Numbered from the stretch's first letter, positions 8,841 to 17,769 are shown. The stretch is 41,770 nt of DNA from an uncultured Anaerobutyricum sp. (GCA_934317185.1 CAKREJ010000004.1:1-41770); one strand, 5' to 3'. Program-made: numbers and translations. The notes: generated by a model from the letters alone, not told the origin.

Positions 8841-9443
8841 CTATGTAAAAATAACAAAAATCTTCTTCAAGATGCGAGGACTCACATAGGCTTCTATGTA
8901 ACATCCCACAAAAAACAATATGATTATAAACAAAATTATGATAATCCTGTCTTTAAGTAACGTTTGCGAATTTCCATGCCTTCCCCTTGAAATAGCCATA
9001 CAAAAATTTCCGATAACCGTATTCCGAAACAGATATATGTATATAATAACAAAAATCAATCCATAAAAAAAATATTGTGGAAATAAGAAGCAAATCCCGC
9101 CAAACAGGCCTGTCCAGCCATATTTCAAAGACATTGCTGAAATTAATATTCCGATAAATATAGAAGTAACATAATCCAGCATACAAAAAACAATGTACGG
9201 TGAAAAAAGAAAGAGGCAAACAAAAAATAACAGTAATTGACGAAAGCGTATAAAAACTACATATGAACAAAATATAGATAAATCTATATTTTCAAGCATC
9301 TTCATATATTCTGTAAAATCAAGAAAATCAGATACTTTAAATATATGTGCCCTCATTGTTATATTAAAAAAAAGGGTTCCTGTTATTAAACCCAAAACAT
9401 ATAAAATCGCAAGAACTCTTTTGCCTTCAACTGTATAATACAT
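8841..9443 (-). CDS. spoIIM: Stage II sporulation protein M-like membrane protein
   Basis: 200 aa, very hydrophobic, with about five membrane spans. The C-terminal GCYIEAYVSPRILKK is characteristic of SpoIIM, the scaffold of the SpoIIDMP machinery that drives engulfment of the forespore. GGGGAGGAG lies five bases before the ATG. It follows rny on the same strand but is separated by a terminator at 9573-9612, so it probably has its own promoter; I could not place a convincing sporulation sigma-factor site. Its presence argues for a spore-forming ancestor, and probably host. Confidence 0.87.
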   Translation of the reverse strand: MYYTVEGKRVLAILYVLGLITGTLFFNITMRAHIFKVSDFLDFTEYMKMLENIDLSIFCSYVVFIRFRQLLLFFVCLFLFSPYIVFCMLDYVTSIFIGILISAMSLKYGWTGLFGGICFLFPQYFFYGLIFVIIYIYLFRNTVIGNFCMAISRGRHGNSQTLLKDRIIIILFIIILFFVGCYIEAYVSPRILKKIFVIFT

Positions 9444-9572
9444 AAGCTCCTCCCCGAAAATATCTTTATTAAAATATATTCATCAGAAAAAATCTTATGA
9501 TTTCATTTACTCCATTCATCTAATCCGCTGCTCACCATCTGTAGATGTGTGAGTCATCCCGCATCTGATATT

Positions 9573-9612
9573 AAAAAAAGCAAAACCCATATTATAGGAT
9601 TTTGCTTTTTTA
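9573..9612. terminator. Rho-independent terminator downstream of rny
   Basis: Stem AAAAAAGCAAAACCC / GGATTTTGCTTTTTT with one mismatch and an eight-base loop. It is A-rich on one side and T-rich on the other, 42 bp after the rny stop on the minus strand. The symmetry would allow termination in both directions. Confidence 0.8.
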
Positions 9613-9653
9613 TTTTAATCTGTATCAGTCCTTTTGCTTATAAGACAGTTATC

Positions 9654-11204
9654 TTACTTCGCATAATCAACTGCTCTCGATTCACGGATAACATTGACTT
9701 TTATCTGTCCCGGATAACTCAATTCACTTTCAATCTGTTTTGAAATATCCCTTGCTAATAAAATCATGTCGGAATCACTTACCTGTTCAGGAACTACCAT
9801 AATTCGAATTTCTCTACCGGCCTGAATGGCAAAAGTCTTATCAACTCCCTTAAAGGAGTTAGCTATATCTTCCAACTGTTTTAACCTTGTCGTATACGTT
9901 TCCAATGTTTCACGTCTGGCACCCGGTCTTGCCGCAGAAATTGTATCTGCAGCCTGAACGATACAGGCAATTAAACTTGTAGGTTCAACATCACCATGGT
10001 GAGATTCTACCGCATTAATTACAATAGGGGATTCCTTGTACTTCTTACATAAATCCACACCTATTGAAATATGAGAGCCTTCCATCTCCTGATCGACAGC
10101 CTTGCCGATATCATGGAGTAAGCCGGCTCTTTTTGCCAAACGTACATCTTCACCTATCTCTCCGGCCAATAAACCGGATAACTGGGCTACTTCGATAGAA
10201 TGTTTCAATGCATTCTGTCCGTAACTTGTTCGATATTTCATCTTACCAAGCAGACGAACCAATTCCGGACGAATTCCATGGACACCAACTTCTAAAAGTG
10301 CTGCCTCTCCTTCTTCCCTCATTGTCTGCTCTACTTCATTCTGTGCCTTTTCCACCATTTCTTCAATTCTTGCCGGATGAATTCTTCCATCAACAATTAA
10401 CTTTTCAAGAGCGATTCTAGCAACTTCTCTCCTAACAGGATCAAAGCTTGATAAAATGACTGCCTCCGGAGTATCATCAATAATTAAATCCACCCCTGTT
10501 AATGTTTCAAGAGTACGAATATTACGACCTTCACGACCAATAATACGTCCCTTCATCTCATCGTTCGGTAACTGAACTAAAGAAATTGTTGTTTCGGCTA
10601 CATGGTCTGCCGCACATTTCTGAATTGCTGTTACGACATACTCTTTTGCCTTTTTGGATGCTTCTTCTTTGGCTCTGGTCTTCATTTCTTTAACCATGAC
10701 AGCCATTTCCCTTTTTACGTCATCTTCGACAGTTTTAAGCAGATAATCTTTTGCTTGTTCAGAGGTTAAACCTGAAATTCTTTCCAGTTCCTGCAGATGT
10801 TTTTCGTGTAATTCTTCAACCTTTACCTTCTGCTTCTCGAGAGAACTTTCCTTGTGAGCAAGGGACTGTTCCTTCTTCTCTAACACATCAGATTTACGAT
10901 CCAGTGCTTCTTCTTTATTAAGAACACGTTTCTCATATCTCTGAAGTTCCATTCTTCGTTCTCTACTCTCCTTCTCAAAGTCGTTCTTTGCCTTGAGTGA
11001 CTCTTCCTTTGCTTCTAATAATGCCTCTCTCTTTTTCGCTTCGGCAGTTTTCAAAGCATCATCAAGAATCTCTCTTGCTTTCTCTTCCGCACTTCCTATT
11101 TTGGCTTCTGATACACTCTTACGATAAGCAATCGTTACAAAAACAGAAATAACGGCAGTCAGAACAACTGCAATCAGGACAATAACCACAGCAATTGGTG
11201 ACAT
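9654..11204 (-). CDS. rny: Ribonuclease Y
   Basis: 516 aa membrane-anchored endoribonuclease that starts mRNA decay in Firmicutes. Domain order matches the family: an N-terminal transmembrane helix (about 4-27), a long charged coiled coil (about 35-195), a KH RNA-binding domain ([15 protein letters not shown], 219-233) and an HD metal-dependent nuclease domain with LLHDIGK (His364-Asp365). The ATG at 11204 is preceded by AAGGAGGTG eleven bases away. That ribosome binding site can pair with CTCCT right after it (AGGAG GTG CTCCT), so initiation may be tuned by a small hairpin. It lies downstream of recX but has its own strong promoter. Confidence 0.98.
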   Translation of the reverse strand: MSPIAVVIVLIAVVLTAVISVFVTIAYRKSVSEAKIGSAEEKAREILDDALKTAEAKKREALLEAKEESLKAKNDFEKESRERRMELQRYEKRVLNKEEALDRKSDVLEKKEQSLAHKESSLEKQKVKVEELHEKHLQELERISGLTSEQAKDYLLKTVEDDVKREMAVMVKEMKTRAKEEASKKAKEYVVTAIQKCAADHVAETTISLVQLPNDEMKGRIIGREGRNIRTLETLTGVDLIIDDTPEAVILSSFDPVRREVARIALEKLIVDGRIHPARIEEMVEKAQNEVEQTMREEGEAALLEVGVHGIRPELVRLLGKMKYRTSYGQNALKHSIEVAQLSGLLAGEIGEDVRLAKRAGLLHDIGKAVDQEMEGSHISIGVDLCKKYKESPIVINAVESHHGDVEPTSLIACIVQAADTISAARPGARRETLETYTTRLKQLEDIANSFKGVDKTFAIQAGREIRIMVVPEQVSDSDMILLARDISKQIESELSYPGQIKVNVIRESRAVDYAK

Positions 11205-11236
11205 ATCTACAGGAGCACCTCCTTATTTAGTTTTCA

Positions 11237-11252
11237 TTGTACAAAAGTACAA
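11237..11252. promoter_or_regulatory. Operator-like palindrome at the rny transcription start
   Basis: TTGTAC-TTTT-GTACAA is a perfect 6+4+6 dyad just downstream of the rny -10 box, covering roughly +1 to +20. It could be an operator or the first hairpin of the mRNA leader. No candidate regulator is known to me. Confidence 0.4.
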
Positions 11253-11259
11253 CACTTAG

Positions 11260-11288
11260 ATTCTATACTTATTTTGGTAAAAAGTCAA
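11260..11288 (-). promoter_or_regulatory. Sigma-A promoter of rny
   Basis: Minus-strand TTGACT (11283-11288) and TAGAAT (11260-11265) with a 17-base spacer, giving a leader of about 50 bases before the rny ATG. Confidence 0.8.
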
Positions 11289-11412
11289 GTATAATATAAA
11301 TCCAGTATAAAAACTGCACAGATTATCTCGTTGTTTTATCCTATATAATATTACTTATGCCAAAATTATGAATTTATTCAGATTTTTCTTTGGCATTGTT
11401 TTCATTCTCAAA

Positions 11413-12024
11413 TCATTCCATCTCTTCGGCCTGCGTCATAGCCTCCCGAATCAGATTACCGGAATAACCCTTTCTCGCAAAATGTGCATAAACCTTATGT
11501 CTGGAAGTAAAATCAAGCTCTGGGAACTTTTTCATGTATTTCTTCACCTGCTCGAGTAAATCCTCTGGCTGTTGTTCTCCTTCTTCTTCAAAGACTGCTT
11601 CTAATATCTGTTGAGAGATTCCCTTTTTCTGAAGCTCCATCTTAATTTGTAAAAAGCTCTTCCTTCCCCTTTTAAAATAAAGGTAGTCTCTTACATACTG
11701 TTCATCATCCACATATCCACAAGCCTTCATATCATTTATCGTTTCTTCTAGAGACTGCGTATCTGTAAGCGACTGTGCCAGCTTTTCCCTCAATTCCTTC
11801 TCTGTTTTATCTCTTTTTGCCAAAATTGCGATTGCCCTGTGTTTCGCCCTCGGTAAAGCGTATTCAAGACGAATTCTTTCGAATTCGTCTTGTTCTATCT
11901 CACTTCCCGTTTCCAGCTTCAGCTTCTTTATCTCTCCGGGATAGAGATAAATTCCCTCTCTGCTTCCCGGATCCACATAAACCTTCTTCTTATCTGTTTC
12001 AGTAAGTGTTACTTTATAATACAT
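11413..12024 (-). CDS. recX: Regulatory protein RecX
   Basis: 203 aa helical protein of the RecX family, which binds RecA filaments and limits recombinase activity. RecX-type three-helix repeats are visible, for example KRDKTEKELREKL around residue 70 and GYVDDEQYVRDYLYFKRGRKS around 110-130. The N-terminal 60 residues form a variable extension common in Firmicutes. It starts two bases after the recA stop and so is translationally coupled to recA. Identification rests on this position plus the helical repeat pattern. Confidence 0.93.
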   Translation of the reverse strand: MYYKVTLTETDKKKVYVDPGSREGIYLYPGEIKKLKLETGSEIEQDEFERIRLEYALPRAKHRAIAILAKRDKTEKELREKLAQSLTDTQSLEETINDMKACGYVDDEQYVRDYLYFKRGRKSFLQIKMELQKKGISQQILEAVFEEEGEQQPEDLLEQVKKYMKKFPELDFTSRHKVYAHFARKGYSGNLIREAMTQAEEME

Positions 12025-12026
12025 TC

Positions 12027-13172
12027 TTATTCTTCCGTTACGATACCTTCAAGCTTTGTGCTCTGGCTGCTTCCTTCCTCAGACTGGGCATCTGTCTGAG
12101 CGGCTGCCTCCACAACTGCATCGGTAGGCAGATTATAATATTCTCTTACCTGCACTTCTACTTCTGCCATAATCTCCGGATGTTCTCGCAGGAAAGTCTT
12201 AGCATTCTCTCTTCCCTGTCCAATCTTCTCTCCTTTATAAGCATACCAGGCACCACTCTTTTGTACTGCATCTACTTTAACTGCAAGATCGATCAAGTCA
12301 CCTTCTCTTGAAATTCCCTGCCCGAACATAATGTCAAATTCTGCTTCCTTAAATGGAGGAGCTACTTTATTCTTTACAACCTTAACCTTTGTGTGGTTAC
12401 CGATAATCTCTCCACCCTGCTTAATCGCTTCGACTCTTCGTACATCCATACGAACAGATGCATAAAACTTAAGTGCCCGTCCTCCGGTTGTAACTTCCGG
12501 ATTACCAAACATAATACCAACCTTCTCACGAAGCTGGTTGATAAATACAACCGCACAATTGGAACGATTAATTACACCGGTAAGCTTTCTCATCGCTTTA
12601 GACATCAAACGTGCATGAAGACCAACCTGCTGATCATCCATATCGCCTTCAATTTCTGCCTTAGGAACTAACGCCGCTACTGAGTCAACAATAACAATAT
12701 CAAGTGCACCGGAACGAATCATCGTCTCCGCGATTTCTAAAGCCTGTTCCCCGTTATCCGGCTGTGATATGTAAAGATTATCAATATCTACACCGATCTT
12801 CTTCGCATACTGTGGATCAAGTGCATGCTCCGCATCAATAAATCCGGCAATACCATTCCTCTTCTGTGCCTCAGCGATCATATGAAGAGCTACGGTAGTC
12901 TTACCACTGGACTCCGGTCCATAAATCTCGATGATTCTTCCTCTTGGTACACCACCGACTCCCAATGCCACATCCAGACTGATAGAACCGGTAGGAATCG
13001 CTTCGATATCTATATTGGAACTGGAATCTCCCAGCTTCATAATAGAACCCTTACCGTAATTCTTCTCGATCGCAGCTACCGCATTATTCAGTGCGGCAAG
13101 TCTGCCCTCTCTGTCATCACCAAGATACTCCACTCTGCCTGCATTCACATTATCTTTCTTACTTGCTGCCAT
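12027..13172 (-). CDS. recA: Recombinase A
   Basis: 381 aa ATP-dependent strand-exchange protein and SOS co-protease. The Walker A motif GPESSGKTT is at 85-93, Walker B-like [12 protein letters not shown] is around 158-169, and loop 2 ([17 protein letters not shown]) follows. The N-terminus begins MAASKKDN and the C-terminus ends in an acidic Ser/Glu/Gln-rich tail typical of RecA. It is co-transcribed with recX and preceded by a promoter with a LexA-type box, the expected SOS arrangement. Confidence 0.99.
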   Translation of the reverse strand: MAASKKDNVNAGRVEYLGDDREGRLAALNNAVAAIEKNYGKGSIMKLGDSSSNIDIEAIPTGSISLDVALGVGGVPRGRIIEIYGPESSGKTTVALHMIAEAQKRNGIAGFIDAEHALDPQYAKKIGVDIDNLYISQPDNGEQALEIAETMIRSGALDIVIVDSVAALVPKAEIEGDMDDQQVGLHARLMSKAMRKLTGVINRSNCAVVFINQLREKVGIMFGNPEVTTGGRALKFYASVRMDVRRVEAIKQGGEIIGNHTKVKVVKNKVAPPFKEAEFDIMFGQGISREGDLIDLAVKVDAVQKSGAWYAYKGEKIGQGRENAKTFLREHPEIMAEVEVQVREYYNLPTDAVVEAAAQTDAQSEEGSSQSTKLEGIVTEE

Positions 13173-13240
13173 GCTATTCTAATCCTTTCTAAAATAAATC
13201 TGATCTATAAAACTCATAAAAAATTCTTTCTCGTATCCTT

Positions 13241-13269
13241 AGTATAGCACATTCGTTCTGTAAAAACAA
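13241..13269 (-). promoter_or_regulatory. recA promoter
   Basis: Minus strand: TTGTTT (13264-13269), a 17-base spacer, then TATACT (13241-13246) with an extended -10 TGC in front. It lies about 70 bp upstream of the recA ATG, and the -35 is inside the LexA-like box. Confidence 0.72.
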
Positions 13270-13276
13270 GTGTTCG
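13263..13276. promoter_or_regulatory. LexA/SOS box over the recA -35 element
   Basis: Minus strand CGAACACTTGTTTT matches the Firmicute SOS box CGAAC-N4-GTTCG at eight of ten defined positions, with GTTT as often seen in Clostridia. The overlap with the -35 hexamer is what a repressor site needs. The lexA gene is not in this window. Confidence 0.65.
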
Positions 13277-13294
13277 CAAAAATTCGTTCGCATT

Positions 13295-13789
13295 TTATCG
13301 ATTATCTACCTTTTCAGGATATAGATCGTGATGTACAAGACGGTCTGTTGCTACCTGTTCCCACATTGTCCCCGGCTTTCCATAGTTGGTATACGGATCA
13401 ATCGAAATTCCTCCTCTTGGAGTAAACTTGCCCCATACCTCAATATATTTTGGCTCCATCAGCCTGATCAGATCCTTCATAATAATATTTACACAATCCT
13501 CATGAAAATCTCCGTGATTTCTGAAACTGAATAAATATAATTTTAAAGACTTACTTTCTACCATTTTTATATCCGGAACATAGGAAATATAAATCGTAGC
13601 AAAATCCGGCTGACCTGTCATCGGACAAAGGCTCGTAAATTCCGGACAATTAAACTTTACAAAATAATCGTGATCCTGATGTTTATTTATAAATGTTTCT
13701 AATATTTCCGGTGTATAGTCCTGTGGATATTTTGTCTTTTGATTTCCGAGGAGTGTTACTCCCTGTAATTCTTCTTTTTCTCTACTCAT
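13295..13789 (-). CDS. queF: NADPH-dependent preQ0 reductase QueF
   Basis: Reduces 7-cyano-7-deazaguanine (preQ0) to preQ1 in queuosine tRNA modification. 164 aa from the ATG at 13789, which has GGAG six bases upstream; an in-frame ATG at 13801 lacks a ribosome site. With this start the catalytic Cys in [17 protein letters not shown] is Cys55 and the proton donor Asp62, the same numbers as the B. subtilis enzyme. The nucleotide-binding [16 protein letters not shown] motif follows. It is last in the thyA-folA-tautomerase-queF series. No preQ1 riboswitch is seen before it. Confidence 0.96.
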   Translation of the reverse strand: MSREKEELQGVTLLGNQKTKYPQDYTPEILETFINKHQDHDYFVKFNCPEFTSLCPMTGQPDFATIYISYVPDIKMVESKSLKLYLFSFRNHGDFHEDCVNIIMKDLIRLMEPKYIEVWGKFTPRGGISIDPYTNYGKPGTMWEQVATDRLVHHDLYPEKVDNR

Positions 13790-13824
13790 AGGCTTCTCCA
13801 TACTTAGTTATTGTTTATAAAATC

Positions 13825-13845
13825 CAAGAATGCCCGGCATTCTTG
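13825..13845. terminator. Perfect palindrome between tautomerase gene and queF (attenuator-like)
   Basis: A 21-base near-perfect palindrome (CAAGAATGCC, one central base, complementary arm) lies 12 bp after the tautomerase stop and about 35 bp before the queF start. On the minus strand it is followed by GATTTTA, a weak U-tract. It may be a partial terminator that lowers queF expression, or an RNA-processing stem. Confidence 0.5.
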
Positions 13846-13857
13846 CTGCGAGATGAT

Positions 13858-14202
13858 TTATAAAAAACGTCCCTCTACTCCGAAATCATCGCAGTATTGA
13901 AAGGTAGTGTATACATTCTTCTTCGGCACTTTTAAATCTTCTTCCATAATCGTAAAGATTGCTTCATTAAACTTCTCACAATCTGTTCTTGTAACACCTG
14001 TTTTAAATACAACATTGACATACGCTCCGTATTCAAGAAATTCTCCTCCCTTGTAAATATGTTCATCGGAGGAAATGGAGATCATAAGCCCTGCTGCTGT
14101 CTTTCCCGGTACAGTTGTGATTGCCTCTCCTAACTTTTCTGTAAGAATTCTCTCCTGTTTTCTTGATGCTTGTTTTGCTAATTTTACTTCAATATATGGC
14201 AT
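13858..14202 (-). CDS. MIF-like tautomerase superfamily protein
   Basis: 114 aa, the size of macrophage migration inhibitory factor (MIF) and bacterial homologues rather than the 60-aa 4-oxalocrotonate tautomerases. It begins Met-Pro, so removal of Met leaves the catalytic N-terminal proline (MPYIEVKLAK). A family-like GLMISISSDEHIYKGG lies around residues 38-53. Substrate unknown; phenylpyruvate-type keto-enol tautomerisation is known for relatives. It sits between folA and queF on the same strand, about 30 bp from folA. No cysteine pair like the CxxC of animal MIF is present. GGGGG lies seven bases before the start. Confidence 0.75.
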   Translation of the reverse strand: MPYIEVKLAKQASRKQERILTEKLGEAITTVPGKTAAGLMISISSDEHIYKGGEFLEYGAYVNVVFKTGVTRTDCEKFNEAIFTIMEEDLKVPKKNVYTTFQYCDDFGVEGRFL

Positions 14203-14232
14203 TGCAATGTCCCCCTTTTATTTTTGTGTATA

Positions 14233-14736
14233 TTAATGCAGTTCCGGAACTGCATTTTTATAAGTAGTAAAATGATAGATCAGATCAAAACAATATCGTT
14301 CTTCACTTTTTTCTACGATACTCCAATTCTCTTCCTTGTCAAGATCCGGCATCCATGTATCCGCTTCATATGCATAATCAAGACGGGTAATATATGCGGT
14401 ATCACAATAAGGAAGCAACATACGGTAAATACTTTCTCCTCCTGTTACAAAAATTCTTTCTGTATCATATTTTGAAAGTTCTTCCCACAATTCTTCTTCG
14501 CTGTAAACAACAATCGCACCTTTTCCATTATAGTCTTTTTGATGTGTTAAAACAATATTAATTCTATTTGGCAGTGGCTTTCCTCCAGGGAAACTCTCCA
14601 ATGTCTTTCTCCCCATAACAATAACATTCCCTGTTGTCATGGCACTGAAATTCTTCATATCTTCTGAAATACGAACTAACAATTCGCCATCTTTCCCAAT
14701 GGCCCAGTTCTTGTCTGCTGCTGCAATAAGCTTCAT
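14233..14736 (-). CDS. folA: Dihydrofolate reductase
   Basis: Regenerates tetrahydrofolate from the dihydrofolate made by ThyA. 167 aa. The DHFR signature KLIAAADKNWAIGKDGELL is at the N-terminus, with NVIVMGRKTLESFP for NADPH binding and IFVTGGESIYRMLLPYCD later on. Two ATGs lie close together: GGAGG is one base from the first (14742) but seven from the second (14736), so the second is chosen. The ribosome site overlaps the thyA stop (TAAGGAGG), which couples the two genes of one cycle. Confidence 0.97.
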   Translation of the reverse strand: MKLIAAADKNWAIGKDGELLVRISEDMKNFSAMTTGNVIVMGRKTLESFPGGKPLPNRINIVLTHQKDYNGKGAIVVYSEEELWEELSKYDTERIFVTGGESIYRMLLPYCDTAYITRLDYAYEADTWMPDLDKEENWSIVEKSEERYCFDLIYHFTTYKNAVPELH

Positions 14737-14748
14737 TTTCATTCCTCC

Positions 14749-15579
14749 TTAAATCGCAATTGGAATATTCTTAATCTGTGGACCTGCCTGATATTCTTCT
14801 ATTACAAAATCATCTACCGTAAATTTATAAAAGTCTTTTACTTCCGGATTCAATGTAACCTTTGGTGCAGGATATGTCGGTCTTTGAATTAATTCTTTTA
14901 CAATCGGAATATGGCGGTCATAAATATGTGCATCAGCAATCACATGAACCAGTTCTCCCGGCTCAAATCCACTTACCTGTGCGATCATCATAAGTAATGC
15001 CGCATACTGTACAACATTCCAGTTATTTGCCGCAAGAATATCCTGAGAACGCTGGTTCAAAATTGCATTCAAACGATTCCCTGTCACATTAAATGTCATA
15101 CTATAAGCACATGGATACAGGTTCATCTCATGAAGATCTTCATGCACATAAATATTGGTCATAATTCTTCGGCTAAATGGATTCTCTTTTAAATCAAATA
15201 AAACTCTGTCTACCTGATCCATTTCTCCTTCTTTATATTTATGTTTTTTCCCTAGCTGATAACCATACGCTTTTCCGATAGAACCATCTTCATCGGCCCA
15301 TTCATCCCAGATATGACTGTTTAAATCATGTACATTATTTGATTTTTTCTGCCAAATCCATAAAATCTCGTCGATTGCTGAACGAATATATGTCTTTCGA
15401 AGGGTAATTGCCGGAAATTCTTTAGAAAGATCGTAGCGATTTACTACTCCAAACTTTTTAATCGTATAAGCGTACTCTCCATCCGGCCACTTTGGTCTGA
15501 CCTTCTCTCCTTCTGTACTGTAACCATTTTCAATAATGTCACTGCACATATCAATAAATAATTTATCTGCATAACTCAT
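14749..15579 (-). CDS. thyA: Thymidylate synthase ThyA
   Basis: Makes dTMP from dUMP with methylene-tetrahydrofolate. 276 aa. The nucleophile is Cys157 in LYPCAYSM. The dUMP phosphate site includes NQRSQD (175-180) and the paired Arg137-Arg138 (FSRRIM). NNWNVVQYA follows at about 185-193, and a variable insert lies around 95-120. AAAGGAGAAG precedes the ATG. It is the first gene of the thyA-folA-tautomerase-queF group and diverges from the small gene at 15784 across 204 bp. Using classical ThyA rather than flavin-dependent ThyX fits the adjacent folA. Confidence 0.98.
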   Translation of the reverse strand: MSYADKLFIDMCSDIIENGYSTEGEKVRPKWPDGEYAYTIKKFGVVNRYDLSKEFPAITLRKTYIRSAIDEILWIWQKKSNNVHDLNSHIWDEWADEDGSIGKAYGYQLGKKHKYKEGEMDQVDRVLFDLKENPFSRRIMTNIYVHEDLHEMNLYPCAYSMTFNVTGNRLNAILNQRSQDILAANNWNVVQYAALLMMIAQVSGFEPGELVHVIADAHIYDRHIPIVKELIQRPTYPAPKVTLNPEVKDFYKFTVDDFVIEEYQAGPQIKNIPIAI

Positions 15580-15658
15580 ATTGATGCTTCTCCTTTCCGT
15601 TTTTCACCTTTATTTCTTGAATTTTTATCGGCACTCTAATCTGGCAATAAGATAATAA

Positions 15659-15687
15659 TTGATTTTCTTTTTAAAAAGTATTAGAAT
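15659..15687 (+). promoter_or_regulatory. Promoter of the 88-aa small protein gene
   Basis: TTGATT (15659-15664), a 17-base spacer and TAGAAT (15682-15687). An inverted repeat AAAGTATTAG (15675-15684) / CTAATACTTT (15705-15714) overlaps the spacer and the likely start of transcription, so it could be an operator. The leader is about 90 bases. Confidence 0.55.
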
Positions 15688-15783
15688 AAAATATAACAAT
15701 TATACTAATACTTTCATTCGGAAGATTCTTTATGGGTATGCCTGAGGAATCCCTATCCGACTGACTACAGAAAGGACGTAATC

Positions 15784-16050
15784 ATGAAAAAACATCGTAT
15801 TATCTCCATTGCATTGTCTGTAATCGGCTTTGCAACAACTTTAGCTCTGGTACTCTACCTCCTGAAAGATCGCATCAAGCTACCTTGTGGTAATAACTCT
15901 CCAGAAGAAGCTGAAGAAGATATCTTTGATTCTGATCTTGATATTCTTGACGATTATAATCCAGAAGAAGAGAAGCCTTCTAATCAGACAAAGGTTCGTC
16001 GTGGATATATTCCATTAAAATTTCACTCTCACGATGAAGAAGAGGTATAG
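15784..16050 (+). CDS. Small acidic single-span membrane protein, unknown function
   Basis: 88 aa with no family that I recognise. Residues 7-26 form one hydrophobic helix after a basic MKKHR start, so a membrane anchor (or uncleaved signal) with the C-terminus probably outside is likely. The tail is strongly acidic (SPEEAEEDIFDSDLDILDDY), then basic (KVRRG), ending HSHDEEEV. AGAAAGGACG lies before the ATG and a good promoter is upstream. It stands alone on the plus strand between divergent thyA and convergent hslO. Start, ribosome site, promoter and composition support a real gene, but nothing indicates a role. Confidence 0.75.
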   Translation: MKKHRIISIALSVIGFATTLALVLYLLKDRIKLPCGNNSPEEAEEDIFDSDLDILDDYNPEEEKPSNQTKVRRGYIPLKFHSHDEEEV

Positions 16051-16099
16051 ATTTCTCTTTATGACAGTTATCCTTAATATTTTTATATGGATTCTTTGA

Positions 16100-16126
16100 A
16101 GGGCTGCGAGTTATCTTGCAGCCTTT
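16100..16126. terminator. Possible terminator overlapping the 3' end of hslO
   Basis: GGCTGC / GCAGCC six-base stem with a ten-base loop includes the hslO stop codon. On the plus strand it is followed by TTTAA. The U-tract is weak, so only a modest terminator for the small plus-strand gene or hslO is plausible. Confidence 0.3.
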
Positions 16127-16989
16127 AACATTTCCTTTAGTTCCTCCACACTAAAATTGTAGTGAGAATTACAGAAATGGCAATTTACCTCAATCGCTTT
16201 TCCCTCTTCGATCATATCCATAAGTTCTTTTTTTCCAACGCTTACTACAGCTCTTGATACTCTTTCTTTGGAACAATTACAATAAAATTCTGTAGAAATC
16301 TTATCCTCAATCGTCATATCCATTCCTTCAAATAATTCTGCCATCATGTCCTCCGGTGTCTCTCCCCGGTCAAGATGCGAAGTAACAGAAGTAAAGTCTT
16401 TTAACCTTTCCTCCAATGCAGTAATAACCTCATCACTTGCAAATGGCATCATCTGGATCATAAATCCTCCGGCCTGTCTTACTGTATTTTCTTTATTCAT
16501 AAGAACACCTAAAGCTACTGACGTAGGAATCTGTTCAGAGGAAGCAAAATAATAAGTTAAATCCTCTGCGATTTCTCCTGTTATCAGATTGGTCTGTCCG
16601 GAATATGGCTCTTTTAATCCCAAATCCTTAATTACTGTCAAAACTCCGTTACCAATGGCACCACCTACATCAAGCTTACCCTGTGCATTTGGTGGCAGCA
16701 TAACATCTTTATTATAAACATATCCCTTCACTCGTGCTTTTGCATCAGAAGTCACGACAAGTCCTCCCATCGGACCGTCTCCCTTAATCTGTACGGTAAC
16801 AATATCACTGTCGTTCTTACACATAGTTCCCATCATAGCTGTTCCTGTCATTAATCTGCCAAGTGCAGCCGTTGCTATCGGACTGGTATTGTGGATCTGT
16901 CTTGCTTTTTCTACTAAATCTTTTGTATTTGCTGCAAAAAAACGAACCTGCTTATCCGCAGCCATTCCTCTTATAATATAATCACTCAT
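16111..16989 (-). CDS. hslO: Redox-regulated chaperone Hsp33
   Basis: 292 aa cytosolic holdase activated by oxidation. The C-terminal zinc/redox centre is complete: Cys237-x-Cys239 (CNCSKERV) and Cys270-x-x-Cys273 (NCHFC). The N-terminal domain begins with the typical DYIIRGMAADKQVRFFAA, and GPMGGLVVTSDA is at about residue 72. The ATG overlaps the stop of the upstream methyltransferase (ATGA), so the two are translationally coupled. It is the last gene of the chain that starts with ispG. Confidence 0.97.
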   Translation of the reverse strand: MSDYIIRGMAADKQVRFFAANTKDLVEKARQIHNTSPIATAALGRLMTGTAMMGTMCKNDSDIVTVQIKGDGPMGGLVVTSDAKARVKGYVYNKDVMLPPNAQGKLDVGGAIGNGVLTVIKDLGLKEPYSGQTNLITGEIAEDLTYYFASSEQIPTSVALGVLMNKENTVRQAGGFMIQMMPFASDEVITALEERLKDFTSVTSHLDRGETPEDMMAELFEGMDMTIEDKISTEFYCNCSKERVSRAVVSVGKKELMDMIEEGKAIEVNCHFCNSHYNFSVEELKEMLKAAR

Positions 16990-17750
16990 TCTGATTCCTC
17001 CTGTTTTCTTTTTCCATTTTCCTGTGCAACCACAACAATTCTTTCACTGCCTGAATGTACTTTGTGATTGCTGTATTCATCATATGCCTGTAAAAATACA
17101 AGACCACTTTCTTCCAGAACCTGCTTTATTTCATCAAGTGTATATCCTCTCTGAATATGCTCTTCCTGAAACTTGCGATATATATCTTCTTCTTCCTGAA
17201 CAAATACCTTCAGATCAATATCATTTAAATGACTTTCCTCATCATATTCATTAAACCAGATAAAACTGACATCTTCCCTGTCTTCTGCAATGACTGTCTC
17301 CCCAATTACATTCTGGTACTTATAAATCGTGTTAAAATCAAATATAAACAATCCTCCCGGATCAAGATAATTATTTACGAGACGAAAAATCTCGCAAAGC
17401 TCCTCTTTTTCTGTAATATAATTTATACTGTCACAGACAGAAACCACTGCTTTTACTGTACCATATAATTCAAATTCTCTCATATCCTGCAAAAGATATA
17501 AAAATTCAGGTGATGTTTTTTCTCTTGCTATCTGGAGCATATCTACAGAATTATCCACGCCGATCATATCAAAGCCTGCCTTTCCCAGAAGCGACATAAG
17601 CTTTCCGGTTCCACATCCAAGCTCCAATATTAATCCATCTGTTATTTTATTTTTCTTTAAAATGCATAAAATAAATTCTGCCCACTCCTCGTAAGGCACA
17701 TTATCCATGAGTTCATCATACACTGTGGCAAAATTCTCATAACTTCCCAT
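16986..17750 (-). CDS. Class I SAM-dependent methyltransferase
   Basis: 254 aa. The Rossmann motif I LILELGCGTGK is at 40-50, the acidic end of strand 2 is GVDNSVDML, and motif III-like VVSVCDSINYI lies around 103-113. It starts YENFATVYDELMDNVPYEEW, typical of a group of unassigned Firmicute methyltransferases often next to hslO. Substrate unknown. AGGAAAG lies before the ATG. The stop overlaps the hslO start by four bases, and cls ends 20 bp upstream. Confidence 0.85.
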   Translation of the reverse strand: MGSYENFATVYDELMDNVPYEEWAEFILCILKKNKITDGLILELGCGTGKLMSLLGKAGFDMIGVDNSVDMLQIAREKTSPEFLYLLQDMREFELYGTVKAVVSVCDSINYITEKEELCEIFRLVNNYLDPGGLFIFDFNTIYKYQNVIGETVIAEDREDVSFIWFNEYDEESHLNDIDLKVFVQEEEDIYRKFQEEHIQRGYTLDEIKQVLEESGLVFLQAYDEYSNHKVHSGSERIVVVAQENGKRKQEESE

Positions 17751-17769
17751 TTATCTTTCCTCGTTTTTA

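Noticed and set aside
8953..9270. Alternative 105-aa minus frame inside spoIIM
   Set aside because: Out-of-frame shadow of the hydrophobic spoIIM gene, which has a clear family C-terminus and ribosome site.
11358..11395. TGCCAAA / TTTGGCA stem after recX as a terminator
   Set aside because: Only seven bases with a 24-base loop and no T-tract; too weak to call.
13790..13857. preQ1 riboswitch before queF
   Set aside because: The short gap holds only the palindrome; no preQ1 aptamer pattern is visible.
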